Shown here piece by piece: positions 16,584 through 25,855 of a stretch of 64,000 nt of DNA. This DNA comes from Olsenella_K absiana. Its GTDB lineage: Bacteria > Actinomycetota > Coriobacteriia > Coriobacteriales > Atopobiaceae. The DNA is taken from contig NZ_JAZGJQ010000001.1 in assembly GCF_036408855.1 (NCBI RefSeq), forward strand, positions 62,001-126,000. Reading direction: 5' to 3'. The first letter of the stretch is position 1. Each line of letters opens with the position of its first letter. The notes below the pieces were generated by a model that had not been told where the DNA came from, ran no database searches, and saw only the letters and a list, made by a program, of their open reading frames with translations. Both the position numbers and the translations under genes were made by a program.

Positions 16584-19369
16584 TGGCGCGCGTCGAGGCC
16601 GGCAGGGCCGGCGGCGCGGTCGCGGGCGTCGGCGCCCCGGGCCGGCGGGAGCCGCGGCAGGTCTCCCTCGTCGCCTTCACGGGCGCCGGGGCGGAGCTCG
16701 CCCGCAGGGTCGCCGCCGCGCTCGAGGCCGGCGGGCGCTGGCGGGTCGCGGAGCTCGCGGCGGGGGGACGCGCCGCCGAGGCGCGCGGGCTCGCACCCGC
16801 GGGCCCCGTGGGCGCGTGGGCGCGCAGGCGCTTCTCGGCCGACGACGCCCTCGTGTTCGTGGGCGCCGCGGGCATAGCGGTGCGCGCGGTCGCGCCGCTT
16901 GTGGCCGACAAGCGCCGCGACCCCGCGGTGGTGAGCGTGGACGAGCGGGGCTCCGTCGCGGTGCCGCTGCTCTCAGGGCACGTCGGCGGCGCCAACGACC
17001 TGGCGCGCGAAGTTGCCCGCGCGACGGGCGGGGTGGCCGCGGTCTCGACCGCGACGGACGTGAGGGGCCTTCTCGCCGTGGACGCGTGGGCGGCGGAGCA
17101 GGGCCTCGGAGTCCTGGAGTGGGACCTCGCAAAGGAGGTCTCGGCGCGGCTGCTCGCGGGCGAGCCCGTGGGGTTCGCGAGCGACGTGCCGGTCGCGGGC
17201 GAGCTTCCCGCCGGGTTCGTGCGAGGCGAGGCCGAGGTCGGCGTCTGCGTGACGCGCGACCCCGCGAGGAGCCCCTTCGCCCGGACGCTCCACCTCCTCG
17301 TGCGCGACGTCACGGTGGGCGTGGGCTGCCGCAGGGGCACGGACGAGGGCGACCTCGCGGGCGCCGTGGACGCGGCGCTCGCGGCGTCGGGCGCGTCGGG
17401 CGCGGCGGTCTGGCGCCTCGCGACCATCGACCTCAAGGCGGAGGAGCCCGCGGTCGTGGCGCTCTGCGCGCACAGGGGCTGGGAGCTCACGACCTTCTCC
17501 GCGGCCGAGCTCGCGGCCGTGCCCGGGGAGTTCAGCTCGTCGGACTTCGTGCTGAGGACCGTGGGGGTGGACAACGTCTGCGAGCGCGCTGCGCTGGCCG
17601 CGGGCGGCAGGCTCGTCTCGCCCAAGCGCGCCGGTGGCGGCGTCACGGTGGCCGTGGCCGTAGCGGACGCGCCCGTCTCCTTCCCGGCGGCGGGGCCGGT
17701 GCCAGACCGCGGCGAGGCGGCCACCAGCGACGCGGGGGCCTCCACGGCGGCGGGCCCGGCCCGGCGCGGCGTGCTCAGCGTCGTGGGCCTTGGCCCCGGT
17801 GCCGCAGACGACCTCACGCAACGGGCGCGCCGCGCGATAGCGGAGGCCGACCTCGTCGTGGGCTACACGGTCTACGTCGACCTCGTGCGCGAGGCCTTCC
17901 CCGGCAAGCGGACCCTCGCCACGCCGATGCGCCGCGAGGTCGAGCGCTGCGAGGCCGCGCTCGAGGAGGCGGCGCGCGGCCAGCGCGTGGCGATGGTGTG
18001 CTCGGGGGACCCGGGCGTCTTCGGCATGGCGGGGCTGTGCCTGGAGCTCGCCGAGGGCAGGGACGACGTCGAGGTCGAGGTCGTCCCCGGCGTCACGGCG
18101 GCCACCGGAGGGGCGGCCCTCCTCGGCGCGCCGCTCATGTGCGACTTCGCCGTGATCTCCCTCTCCGACCTGCTCACGCCCATCGAGCGGATCCGCGCGC
18201 GCCTCGTCGCGGCCGCCTCCTCCGACATGGTGATCTGCCTCTACAACCCCTCGTCGCGCAAGCGCGCGGACTACCTCCGGCGCGCCTGCGACCTCGTGCT
18301 CGGCTACCGGCCGCCCGAGACGGTCTGCGGGATCGTGCGCAACGTCGGCCGCGAGGGCGAGACCAGCGAGGTGCTCACCCTGGGCGAGCTGCGCGACAGG
18401 CGCGTGGACATGTTCAGCACGGTCTTCGTGGGCTGCTCAACGACCCGCGTCGTGGACGGGCGCATGGTGACGCCACGCGGCTACCTCGGGCGCAGCGGCG
18501 CTGCGGCGGAGAAGGACGCGCCGGTCGCAGACGCCGCGGGGGAGAAGGACGCGCTGCTCGCGAGCCCCGCGGCGGAGAAGGGCACGCCGGTGGCAGGCGC
18601 CGCGCACCTGCCGCGCGTGCTCGTCTTCGGCGGCACCACCGAGGGGCGCGAGCTCGTGGAGTGGCTCGCGGGCCGAGGCGGCGCCGACGTCGTGTACTGC
18701 TCGGCAACGCCCTACGGCGGCACGCTCGTCCGCGAGGGCCCGCACGTGCGCGCGATCGGCCGGCCCCTGCCCGAGCAGGAGATCGAGGGGCTCATCGCCG
18801 AGGGGGGCTTCGCGTGCGTCGTCGACGCCACGCACCCCTTCGCGACCTCGATCTCTGCCAGCGTGCGCGAGGCCGCCGGCGCGCTCGGCGCACCGCTCGT
18901 GCGCGTCGTCCGCGAGGGCGTGCCGGAGGGGCCGTGGCGCCTCGCCGCCGACGCCGACGAGGCGGCCCGGATCGTGGACGGGCTTCCGGGCAGGGTGCTC
19001 CTCACCACGGGCAGCAAGGAGCTCGCGAGCTTCGCGCGAGGCGTCCGCGACTTCGCCGCGCGCGCCTACGTGCGGGTGCTCCCCGTCGCGGCCTCGCTCG
19101 AGCGCACGAGCGGGCTGGGGCTCGCCGCGAGCCACGTCGTCGCGATGCAGGGGCCCTTCTCGGAGGCCCTCAACCGCGCGCTCATCCGCGAGCTTGGGAT
19201 CGGGGTCGTGGTGACCAAGGCGTCGGGTGCGAGCGGCGGCTTCTGGGAGAAGGTCCGCGCGGCCCGGGCCGAGGGCTGCGAGCTGGTGGTCATCGACCGG
19301 CCGACGAACGAGGAGGGCCTCGGCCTCGCCGAGGCCGAGCGCCTGCTGGCGGAGAGGTTCGTGGTGTAG
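16583..19369 (+). CDS. Trifunctional CbiG-CbiH-CbiJ fusion
   Basis: 928 residues in one open frame. Residues about 25-370 are CbiG (cobalt-precorrin-5A hydrolase: LLSGHVGGANDLARE, VGVGCRRGT, EFSSSDFVLRTVGVDNVCE). About 395-635 are CbiH (precorrin-3B C17-methyltransferase: SVVGLGPGAADDLT, CSGDPGVFGMAG, PGVTAATGGAALLGAPL, CLYNPSSRKRADYL). About 676-928 are CbiJ (precorrin-6A reductase: LVFGGTTEGREL, VDATHPFATSIS, TTGSKEL). The linker before CbiJ (about 636-675) is A/E/K/D/P-rich and encodes two exact and one near GAGAAGGACG words. Fusion should channel intermediates of steps that are not strictly consecutive. Confidence 0.93.
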   Translation: MARVEAGRAGGAVAGVGAPGRREPRQVSLVAFTGAGAELARRVAAALEAGGRWRVAELAAGGRAAEARGLAPAGPVGAWARRRFSADDALVFVGAAGIAVRAVAPLVADKRRDPAVVSVDERGSVAVPLLSGHVGGANDLAREVARATGGVAAVSTATDVRGLLAVDAWAAEQGLGVLEWDLAKEVSARLLAGEPVGFASDVPVAGELPAGFVRGEAEVGVCVTRDPARSPFARTLHLLVRDVTVGVGCRRGTDEGDLAGAVDAALAASGASGAAVWRLATIDLKAEEPAVVALCAHRGWELTTFSAAELAAVPGEFSSSDFVLRTVGVDNVCERAALAAGGRLVSPKRAGGGVTVAVAVADAPVSFPAAGPVPDRGEAATSDAGASTAAGPARRGVLSVVGLGPGAADDLTQRARRAIAEADLVVGYTVYVDLVREAFPGKRTLATPMRREVERCEAALEEAARGQRVAMVCSGDPGVFGMAGLCLELAEGRDDVEVEVVPGVTAATGGAALLGAPLMCDFAVISLSDLLTPIERIRARLVAAASSDMVICLYNPSSRKRADYLRRACDLVLGYRPPETVCGIVRNVGREGETSEVLTLGELRDRRVDMFSTVFVGCSTTRVVDGRMVTPRGYLGRSGAAAEKDAPVADAAGEKDALLASPAAEKGTPVAGAAHLPRVLVFGGTTEGRELVEWLAGRGGADVVYCSATPYGGTLVREGPHVRAIGRPLPEQEIEGLIAEGGFACVVDATHPFATSISASVREAAGALGAPLVRVVREGVPEGPWRLAADADEAARIVDGLPGRVLLTTGSKELASFARGVRDFAARAYVRVLPVAASLERTSGLGLAASHVVAMQGPFSEALNRALIRELGIGVVVTKASGASGGFWEKVRAARAEGCELVVIDRPTNEEGLGLAEAERLLAERFVV
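18508..18553 (+). repeat. Two GAGAAGGACG words in the CbiH-CbiJ linker
   Basis: GGAGAAGGACGCG occurs at 18508-18520 and again at 18541-18553, and GGAGAAGGGCACG follows near 18575. All fall in the low-constraint inter-domain linker, where a nucleotide-level signal can be tolerated. Confidence 0.85.
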
Positions 19370-19371
19370 CG

Positions 19372-20727
19372 ATGAAGGTCTACCTCGTAGGCATAGGGAT
19401 GGGGAACCCGGCGACGCTCACGCTCGCGGCGCGCGACGCGCTGTCCGCGAGCGGGTTCGTCGTGGGCGCGCCGCGCATGCTCGACTGCGTGCGCGACCTG
19501 CTGCGCCTTGACCCGGGCGCGGGCGAGGAGCCGGCGTCGGCAGCTGCGGCGGCCGCGGCGCCGGAGGCCCCGGGCGTCCCGGGCGCGCCGCGGCTCGTGG
19601 CGGCCGTGCGCGCGGACGACGTCGTCGCCGCCCTCGAGGGGGCGCGCGCGGAGACGGCGAGCGTGGTCTACTCCGGCGACGTCGGCTTCTTCAGCGGGGC
19701 GGCCCTGCTCGCCGGGCGCCTCGTGGGCTGGGACGTGGAGGAGGTCCCGGGCGTCTCCTCCCTCTCCTACCTCGCGGCGAGGGCGCGCGTGCCCTGGCAG
19801 GACGCCTTCGTCGTCTCCGTGCACGGAAGGGAGGGCGACGCGGCCGGCGCCGTGCAGGCGCACGCGAAGACCTTCGTGCTCACGGGCGGCGCGACCAAGG
19901 CGCAGGACGTGTGCGTCGAGCTCGTGCGCCGCGGCCTCGGCGACGTCGAGGTCGTTGCCGGCGAGCGGCTCTCGTACGCCGACGAGCGCGTCGTCCGCGG
20001 CACCGCCGCCGAGCTCGCGTCCTTCTCCTTCGCGGACCTCACGTCGCTGATCGTGCTCAACGCGCGGCCCGTCTCGCGCGCGGGGTCGGCCCCGTGCCTG
20101 CCCGACTCCGCCTTCGTGCGGGGGGAGGCGCCCATGACGAAGGAGGAGGTCAGGGAGCTCGTGGTCTGCAAGCTCAGGCTCCGCCCCTCCTCGGTGGTGT
20201 GGGACGTCGGCGCCGGCACCGGCTCCGTCTCCGTGGAGGCGGCGCTGGCGGCGCCGGCGGGGCGCGTCTTCGCCGTCGAGCGCGACGGGCGCGCCTGCGA
20301 GCTGGTGCGCCGCAACAAGGAGCGCTTCGGCCTCGCCAACCTGGCCGTCGTGCACGGGGAGGCTCCCGCGGCGCTCGAGGGGCTGCCCGCGCCGGACTGC
20401 GTCTTCGTCGGCGGGTCGGCCGGGCGGCTGCGCGAGGTCGTGGCGTCCGCGCTCGCGGCCAACCCGCGCGTGCGCGTCGTCGTCACGGCCGTCTCGCTCG
20501 AGACGGTCGCCGAGGCGGCGGGCTGCCTCTCCGGGCTCGGCATGGCCGACGTGGAGGCGGTGCAGGTCTCCGTCAGCAGGGCGCGCGCCCTGGGCGACCA
20601 CCACCTCATGCTCGCCCAGAACCCGGTCTTCGTCTTCTCCGCGAATGGCGCGGGCGAGGCCGGCGGTGCTGGCGAGGCCGGCGGTGCGGGCGAGGCCTGC
20701 GGCGTTGCAGCGGGAAGGGAGGCCTAG
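19372..20727 (+). CDS. Precorrin-6Y C5,15-methyltransferase/decarboxylase, CbiE-CbiT fusion
   Basis: 451 residues, CobL-like arrangement. CbiE part about 1-235 (YLVGIGMGNPATLTLAARDAL, SVVYSGDVGFFSGA, VPGVSSLSYLAAR), CbiT part about 254-430 (PMTKEEVRELVVCKLRL, VVWDVGAGTGSVSVEAAL as the SAM site, VFVGGSAG). The tail has an exact GGAGEA repeat. Methylates C5 and C15 and removes the C12 acetate. An extra A/P-rich insert lies near residues 55-75 of CbiE. Confidence 0.93.
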   Translation: MKVYLVGIGMGNPATLTLAARDALSASGFVVGAPRMLDCVRDLLRLDPGAGEEPASAAAAAAAPEAPGVPGAPRLVAAVRADDVVAALEGARAETASVVYSGDVGFFSGAALLAGRLVGWDVEEVPGVSSLSYLAARARVPWQDAFVVSVHGREGDAAGAVQAHAKTFVLTGGATKAQDVCVELVRRGLGDVEVVAGERLSYADERVVRGTAAELASFSFADLTSLIVLNARPVSRAGSAPCLPDSAFVRGEAPMTKEEVRELVVCKLRLRPSSVVWDVGAGTGSVSVEAALAAPAGRVFAVERDGRACELVRRNKERFGLANLAVVHGEAPAALEGLPAPDCVFVGGSAGRLREVVASALAANPRVRVVVTAVSLETVAEAAGCLSGLGMADVEAVQVSVSRARALGDHHLMLAQNPVFVFSANGAGEAGGAGEAGGAGEACGVAAGREA

Positions 20728-20728
20728 C

Positions 20729-22177
20729 GTGGCCACGGCAAGCGTCCCGCGCGTCATGGTCGCGGCCACCTCGAGCGGCGCCGGCAAGACGACCGTCACC
20801 TGCGGCCTGCTCAGGCTCCTCGCGCGGCAGGGTCTCTCCCCCCGCGCGTGCAAGTGCGGGCCGGACTTCATCGACCCCATGTTCCACCGCGAGGTGGTGG
20901 GGGTGCCGTCGCGCAACCTCGACCTCTACCTCTCCGGCGAGGCCGACGTCCGGCGCCTGCTCGCCAAGGGCGCGGACGGCGAGGGCGTGACCGTCGTCGA
21001 GGGCGTCATGGGCTACTACGACGGCGTCGGCCTGACCGACGAGGCCTCGAGCTGGGACGTGGCGCGTCGCACCGAGACCCCCTGCGTCCTCGTGGTCGAC
21101 GCCCGCGGCCGCGCGCGCACCCTCGCCGCCGAGGTCGTGGGCGTCCGGCGCATGCGCGAGGACAGCAGAGTGGCAGGCGTCGTGCTCAACCGGGCCTCGG
21201 CCGCGGCCTTCCCCGCCCTCAGGCGGGCCGTCGAGGAGGAGTCGGGCGTGCCCGTCCTGGGCTACCTGCCCCAGCTCGAGGGCGCCGCGCTCGAGAGCCG
21301 CCACCTCGGGCTCGTCACGGCCGCCGAGGTGGAGCGCCTAGGCGAGAAGGTCGACCTCGTCGCGGACGCCCTCGCGGAGACGCTCGACGTGGAGGCCCTG
21401 CTCGCCCTGGCGCGCCAGGCCCCGCCGCTCGCCTACGAGCCGCGCGGGCTCGCGCCCGTGGCCGCCGGCGCGCGCGTCGCCGTGGCCAGGGACGAGGCCT
21501 TCTGCTTCTACTACGAGGACGCCCTCGACACCCTGCACGAGCTGGGCTGCGAGCTCGTGGGCTTCTCGCCCCTCTCGGACGGACGCCTGCCGGAGGACGC
21601 CTGCGGCCTCTACCTCGGCGGCGGCTACCCAGAGCTCCACGCCGCCGCCCTCGAGGCCAACGCGCGGATGCGCGCCGAGGTGGCGCGCGCCGTCCGCTCC
21701 GGCCTGCCGACCGTCGCCGAGTGCGGCGGCTTCCTCTACCTGCACGACGCCCTCGAGGGCGCCGACGGCACCTGGTACGAGATGGCGGGGGTCGTGCATG
21801 CGCGCGCCTTCCGCTGCGACAGGCTCAGGCGCTTCGGCTACGTGGGCCTCGAGTCGCGCGTGGACGGCCTTCTCGCCGCGCGCGGGGGTGCCCTGCGCGC
21901 GCACGAGTTCCACTACTGGGACAGCGAGGATCCGGGCGCGTCCTTCTCGGCCACCAAGCCCCGCTCCGGGCGCTCCTGGGAGTGCGTGCACGCGACGCCT
22001 ACGCTCCATGCGGGCTTCCCGCACGTGGACCTCTACTCCGAGGTGGGGGCGGCCACGCGCTTCGCCCGCGCCTGCCGCGACTACGCGCGCCGCGCGGGCG
22101 GCCCGGGCGCGCCGGGCGGCCCGGGCGCTGTCGGTGGCCCGGGCGCGGACGCCGGGGCGGGGGTGAGCGCCTCGTGA
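20729..22177 (+). CDS. cbiA: Cobyrinate a,c-diamide synthase
   Basis: 482 residues. Uses ATP and glutamine to amidate the a and c side chains of cobyrinic acid. P-loop TSSGAGKTT, KCGPDFIDPMFH, VEGVMGYYDG, and a C-terminal class-I-type glutaminase domain with LYLGGGYPELHA and VAECGGFLYLH (catalytic Cys) and HEFHYW. GTG 20729 starts one base after the cbiE-T stop. The last 35 residues are a G/P/A repeat tail. A reverse GAGAAGGACG word falls in ASFSA (21939-21948). Confidence 0.94.
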   Translation: MATASVPRVMVAATSSGAGKTTVTCGLLRLLARQGLSPRACKCGPDFIDPMFHREVVGVPSRNLDLYLSGEADVRRLLAKGADGEGVTVVEGVMGYYDGVGLTDEASSWDVARRTETPCVLVVDARGRARTLAAEVVGVRRMREDSRVAGVVLNRASAAAFPALRRAVEEESGVPVLGYLPQLEGAALESRHLGLVTAAEVERLGEKVDLVADALAETLDVEALLALARQAPPLAYEPRGLAPVAAGARVAVARDEAFCFYYEDALDTLHELGCELVGFSPLSDGRLPEDACGLYLGGGYPELHAAALEANARMRAEVARAVRSGLPTVAECGGFLYLHDALEGADGTWYEMAGVVHARAFRCDRLRRFGYVGLESRVDGLLAARGGALRAHEFHYWDSEDPGASFSATKPRSGRSWECVHATPTLHAGFPHVDLYSEVGAATRFARACRDYARRAGGPGAPGGPGAVGGPGADAGAGVSAS

Positions 22178-23166
22178 TGCCGCACCAGCACCTCGTCGCC
22201 CTGGCGGTGGGCTTCGCCCTCGACCTCGCCCTCGGCGACCCCCACGGCTGGCCGCACCCCGTCGTCTGGATCGGCCGGCTCATATCCTGGCTGGAGGGGC
22301 TGCTCCGGCCCGCCTTCCCCAAGACGCCCGCGGGCGAGCGCGCCGCGGGCGCGACCATGGCCGTGCTGGTCGTGGCCGCCTCGTGGGGCGCCTGCGCCCT
22401 GGCGCTCGGGCTCGCCGCCCTCGTGTGGCCGCCCCTCTCGCTCGCGCTCGAGTGCGTGGTCTGCTACCAGATGCTCGCGACCAGGTCCCTGCGCGTGGAG
22501 TCCATGCGCGTCTGCCGCGCCCTCGAGGCGGGTGACCTCGCCGGCGCCCGCGAGGCGGTCTCCATGATCGTGGGGCGCGACACCGCCGCGCTCGACGTGG
22601 CCGGCGTCACCCGCGCGGCCGTGGAGACCGTGGCGGAGAACTCCTCCGACGGCGTCGTGGCGCCGATGCTCTTCATGGCCCTGGGCGGGGCGCCGCTCGG
22701 CGTGGCGTACAAGGCCGTGAACACCATGGACTCCATGGTCGGCTACAGGAACGAGCGCTACCGCCACTTCGGCACCGCCGCCGCGCGCGCAGATGACGTC
22801 GCCAACCTCGTGCCCGCCCGCGCCACCGGCGCGCTCATGTGCGCCGCCGCGGGCCTCGTGGGCCTCGACGCAGCCGGAGCCTGGCGCGTCATGCGCCGCG
22901 ACCACGCGCGCCACGCCTCGCCCAACTCGGCCTGGACGGAGGCCGCCTGCGCGGGGGCGCTCGGCGTGAGGCTCGCAGGCGACGCGAGCTACTTCGGCGA
23001 GGTCGTGCACAAGCCCTGGATCGGCGACGACGACCGCCCCGTCGAGCCGGCCGACGTCAGGCGCGCCAACCGGCTGCTCTTGGCGACGGCGGGCCTCGCG
23101 GCGGCGGCCTGCCTCGCCCTCTCGTGGGCGATCTCGACAGTATGGGAGGTGCCGCTGTGGCTCTAG
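22177..23166 (+). CDS. cbiB: Adenosylcobinamide-phosphate synthase
   Basis: 329 residues, integral membrane protein. CbiB attaches aminopropanol (phosphate) to adenosylcobyric acid. Motifs: LALGDPHGWPHPVVWIGRLI, VGRDTAALD, ETVAENSSDGVVAPM, AYKAVNTMDSMVGYRNERY, FGTAAARADDVANLVPAR and HASPNSAWTEAA. Start overlaps the cbiA stop (TGATG). Hydrophobic spans at about 50-95 and the C-terminus. Confidence 0.94.
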   Translation: MPHQHLVALAVGFALDLALGDPHGWPHPVVWIGRLISWLEGLLRPAFPKTPAGERAAGATMAVLVVAASWGACALALGLAALVWPPLSLALECVVCYQMLATRSLRVESMRVCRALEAGDLAGAREAVSMIVGRDTAALDVAGVTRAAVETVAENSSDGVVAPMLFMALGGAPLGVAYKAVNTMDSMVGYRNERYRHFGTAAARADDVANLVPARATGALMCAAAGLVGLDAAGAWRVMRRDHARHASPNSAWTEAACAGALGVRLAGDASYFGEVVHKPWIGDDDRPVEPADVRRANRLLLATAGLAAAACLALSWAISTVWEVPLWL

Positions 23167-24353
23167 GCAAGGAGGCGGGCGAGAAGGACGCGCGCTCGCG
23201 GCGCGCCGCCGGCGCTCCCGCGGGCGAGGGGGACCCGCGCCCCATGGGGCGCTTCGAGCACGGTGGGGACGTGTGGGCGCACCCGGGGTGCACGGACTTC
23301 TCCGCCAACGTCAACCCGCTCGGGATGCCGGCCGCGGCGCGCGAGGCGCTCGTGCGCTCGGTCGACTCGTACGCGGCCTACCCCGACCCGGACTGCGCGG
23401 CGCTCAGGCGCGCCATCGCCGCCTTCGAGGGCGTCGACGCCGCCTGGGTGCTGCCGACGGCCGGCGCGAGCGACCTCATGGCGCGGGTCTGCCGGGCGCT
23501 GCGCCCGGCGCGCGCGCTCGTGACGGCGCCGTGCTACTCGGGCTACGAGCAGGCCTTGGAGCAGGTGGGGGCCTCCGTCGTGCGCCACGCCCTGCTCGAG
23601 CGCGACGGCCTCAGGCTCACCGAGCGCGTGCTCGACGACGTCTGCGGCTGCGACCTCGTCTTCCTCGCCTCGCCGAACAACCCCACCTCGCTCGGGGTGG
23701 ACCTCGGGCTGCTGGGGCGTGTGGTGGCGCGCGCCGCCGAGGTCGGCGCGACCGTGGTGCTCGACGAGTGCTTCTGTGACTTCTGCGAGCGGCCCTCGGG
23801 CGTGGCGCTCGCCGGAGCCTGGCCCAACCTCGTGGTCATGAAGGCTCTGACAAAGACTTTCGCGCTCGCGGGGCTCAGGGTGGGCTACGGCGTCTGCTCC
23901 GACGCGGGGCTCCTCGCGGGGCTCGCCGCGCAGGGCGAGCCCTGGGCGGTCTCGACGCCGGCGCAGGTCGCGGGGGTGGCCGCGCTCTCGGAGCCGGGTT
24001 TCGTCGAGCGCACGCGCGCCTACGTGGCGGCCGGGCGCGCCCGGCTCGTGGCCGGCATGCGCGCGCTCGGCCTCGGCGTCGTGGAGGGGGAGGCCAACTT
24101 CCTGCTCGTGAGGAGCGACCGCGAGCTCTTCTCGCCCCTGCTCGCCCGGGGCTTCCTCGTCCGCCGCTGCGAGAACTTCCACGGGCTCGCGGGAGGCTGC
24201 GGGGAGGGCGGCACCCGGCTCGCGGGGGGCTGCGGGGAGGCTGGCGCCGCCGCGCCCGGCGACGGCGGCGGCCCGTGGTGGTACCGTGTGGCGGTGCGTA
24301 CGCACGAGGAGAACGAGGCCCTGCTCGGGGCGCTTGCGGAGGTGCTCGGATGA
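23157..24353 (+). CDS. cobD: Threonine-phosphate decarboxylase-like aminotransferase
   Basis: 398 residues, PLP enzyme of the aminotransferase class I/II fold; in B12 clusters such proteins make (R)-1-amino-2-propanol phosphate for CbiB. Seen: HPGCTDFSANVNPLGMP, YPDPDCAALRRAIA, TAGASDLMARV, SPNNPTSLGV, VVLDECFCDFC and the lysine in ALTKTFALAGLRVGYG. GTG 23157 is preferred: GGAGG at 23145-23149 is at good distance and it overlaps cbiB by 10 bases; ATG 23142 and 23244 are alternatives. A G/A/C-rich insert lies near 340-360. A GAGAAGGACG word lies in the variable head (23181-23190). Confidence 0.88.
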   Translation: MALGKEAGEKDARSRRAAGAPAGEGDPRPMGRFEHGGDVWAHPGCTDFSANVNPLGMPAAAREALVRSVDSYAAYPDPDCAALRRAIAAFEGVDAAWVLPTAGASDLMARVCRALRPARALVTAPCYSGYEQALEQVGASVVRHALLERDGLRLTERVLDDVCGCDLVFLASPNNPTSLGVDLGLLGRVVARAAEVGATVVLDECFCDFCERPSGVALAGAWPNLVVMKALTKTFALAGLRVGYGVCSDAGLLAGLAAQGEPWAVSTPAQVAGVAALSEPGFVERTRAYVAAGRARLVAGMRALGLGVVEGEANFLLVRSDRELFSPLLARGFLVRRCENFHGLAGGCGEGGTRLAGGCGEAGAAAPGDGGGPWWYRVAVRTHEENEALLGALAEVLG

Positions 24354-25855
24354 CGGCTCGGCCGATCATGGTGCAGGGGACGATGTCTGGCGTGGGCAAG
24401 AGCCTGCTCGTGGCGGGCCTGTGCCGCGTGCTTCGCCAGGACGGCCTCTCGGTGGCGCCGTTCAAGGCGCAGAACATGGCGCTCAACTCCGGCGTCACGG
24501 CCGACGGCGCGGAGATCGGCCGCGCGCAGGTCCTGCAGGCGGCGGCCGCGGGGATCGAGCCCGAGCCGGCGATGAACCCCATCCTGCTCAAGCCCACCAC
24601 GGACACGGGCTCGCAGGTCATCGTGGGCGGCCGCGTGCTCGGGACCATGTCCGCCCGGGACTACTACGCCTACAAGGCCGCCCTCGTCCCCGTGGTGGAG
24701 CGCTCCTTCGCGGAGCTCGCCTCGCGCTTCGACGTCGTGGTGATCGAGGGGGCGGGCAGCCCCGCGGAGGTCAACCTCAAGCGGGACGACTTCGTGAACA
24801 TGGGCATGGCCAAGATCGCGCGCTCGCCGGTGCTGCTCGCCGGCGACATAGACCGCGGCGGCGTCTTCGCCCAGATCCTCGGCACTCTGCTCCTGCTCGA
24901 CCCCGACGAGCGCGCCCTGGTCAGGGGCACCATAGTGAACAAGTTCCGGGGCGACAAGACCATCCTCGACCCGGGGCTCGACGTCCTGCGCGAGCGCTCG
25001 GGGGTGCCCGTCGTCGGCGTGGTGCCCTACGCTCGGCTCGACCTCGACGACGAGGACTCGCTCTCCGAGCGCCTCGACGCGCGCGACCGGACGCAGGTGC
25101 TCGACGTGGTGGTCGTGAGGCTGCCGAGGATCTCCAACTTCACGGACCTGCTGCCGCTCTCGCAGGTGCCCGGCGTGGGGGTGCGCTACGTCTCGCGGCC
25201 GGGCGAGCTCGGCGAGCCGGACCTGATCGTGGTGCCGGGCACCAAGGCCACCCTCGCCGACCTCAGGTGGATGCGGGAGAGCGGCCTCGAGGCGCTCGTG
25301 GTCAGGCGCGCGGGCGCCGGCACCCCCGTGCTCGGCATCTGCGGCGGCTACCAGATGCTCGGCGAGGAGGTCTCAGACCCCCTCGGCACCGAGGGCGGCG
25401 GGACCCTCCGCGGCCTGGGGCTCCTCCCGGTGCGGACGACCTTCGTGCCCGAGAAGTGCCAGGTGCGCTCGAGCGGCAGGCTCGCCTCCGTGGGAGGGCC
25501 CCTCGCGCCGCTCTCGGGGCGCGCGGTCTTCGGCTACCAGATCCACCTGGGGCGGACCGTGGTCTCGGGCGGAAGCCCCCTCTGCCTGCTCGCCGACGGC
25601 GCGGGCGGCGAGGTGGCCGAGGGCTGCCAGGAGGGGTGCGTCTACGGCACCTACCTGCACGGCCTCCTCGACTCGGGCGAGGTCACCTCGGCGCTGGTCG
25701 AGGCCCTTCTCGCCCGCCGGGGCCTGCCCGCCGGCGCCGTGCGGGTGCGCGACCTCGACGCCTACCGCGAGGAGCAGCTCGACCAGCTGGCCGACCTGCT
25801 GAGGGGGAACCTGGACATGGGGCTCGTCTACGAGATTCTGGAGCGTGGCGTATGA
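24350..25855 (+). CDS. cbiP: Cobyric acid synthase
   Basis: 501 residues. Amidates the b, d, e and g side chains of adenosylcobyrinic acid a,c-diamide. P-loop-like VQGTMSGVGKSLLVAGL, FKAQNMALNSGVTADG, NPILLKPTTDTGSQVI, EGAGSPAEVNL, GDIDRGGVFAQ and a glutaminase domain with LGICGGYQMLGEEV (Cys nucleophile) and YGTYLHGLLDSG. Start overlaps the cobD stop and its stop overlaps cbiC, so translation is coupled. Confidence 0.95.
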   Translation: MTARPIMVQGTMSGVGKSLLVAGLCRVLRQDGLSVAPFKAQNMALNSGVTADGAEIGRAQVLQAAAAGIEPEPAMNPILLKPTTDTGSQVIVGGRVLGTMSARDYYAYKAALVPVVERSFAELASRFDVVVIEGAGSPAEVNLKRDDFVNMGMAKIARSPVLLAGDIDRGGVFAQILGTLLLLDPDERALVRGTIVNKFRGDKTILDPGLDVLRERSGVPVVGVVPYARLDLDDEDSLSERLDARDRTQVLDVVVVRLPRISNFTDLLPLSQVPGVGVRYVSRPGELGEPDLIVVPGTKATLADLRWMRESGLEALVVRRAGAGTPVLGICGGYQMLGEEVSDPLGTEGGGTLRGLGLLPVRTTFVPEKCQVRSSGRLASVGGPLAPLSGRAVFGYQIHLGRTVVSGGSPLCLLADGAGGEVAEGCQEGCVYGTYLHGLLDSGEVTSALVEALLARRGLPAGAVRVRDLDAYREEQLDQLADLLRGNLDMGLVYEILERGV

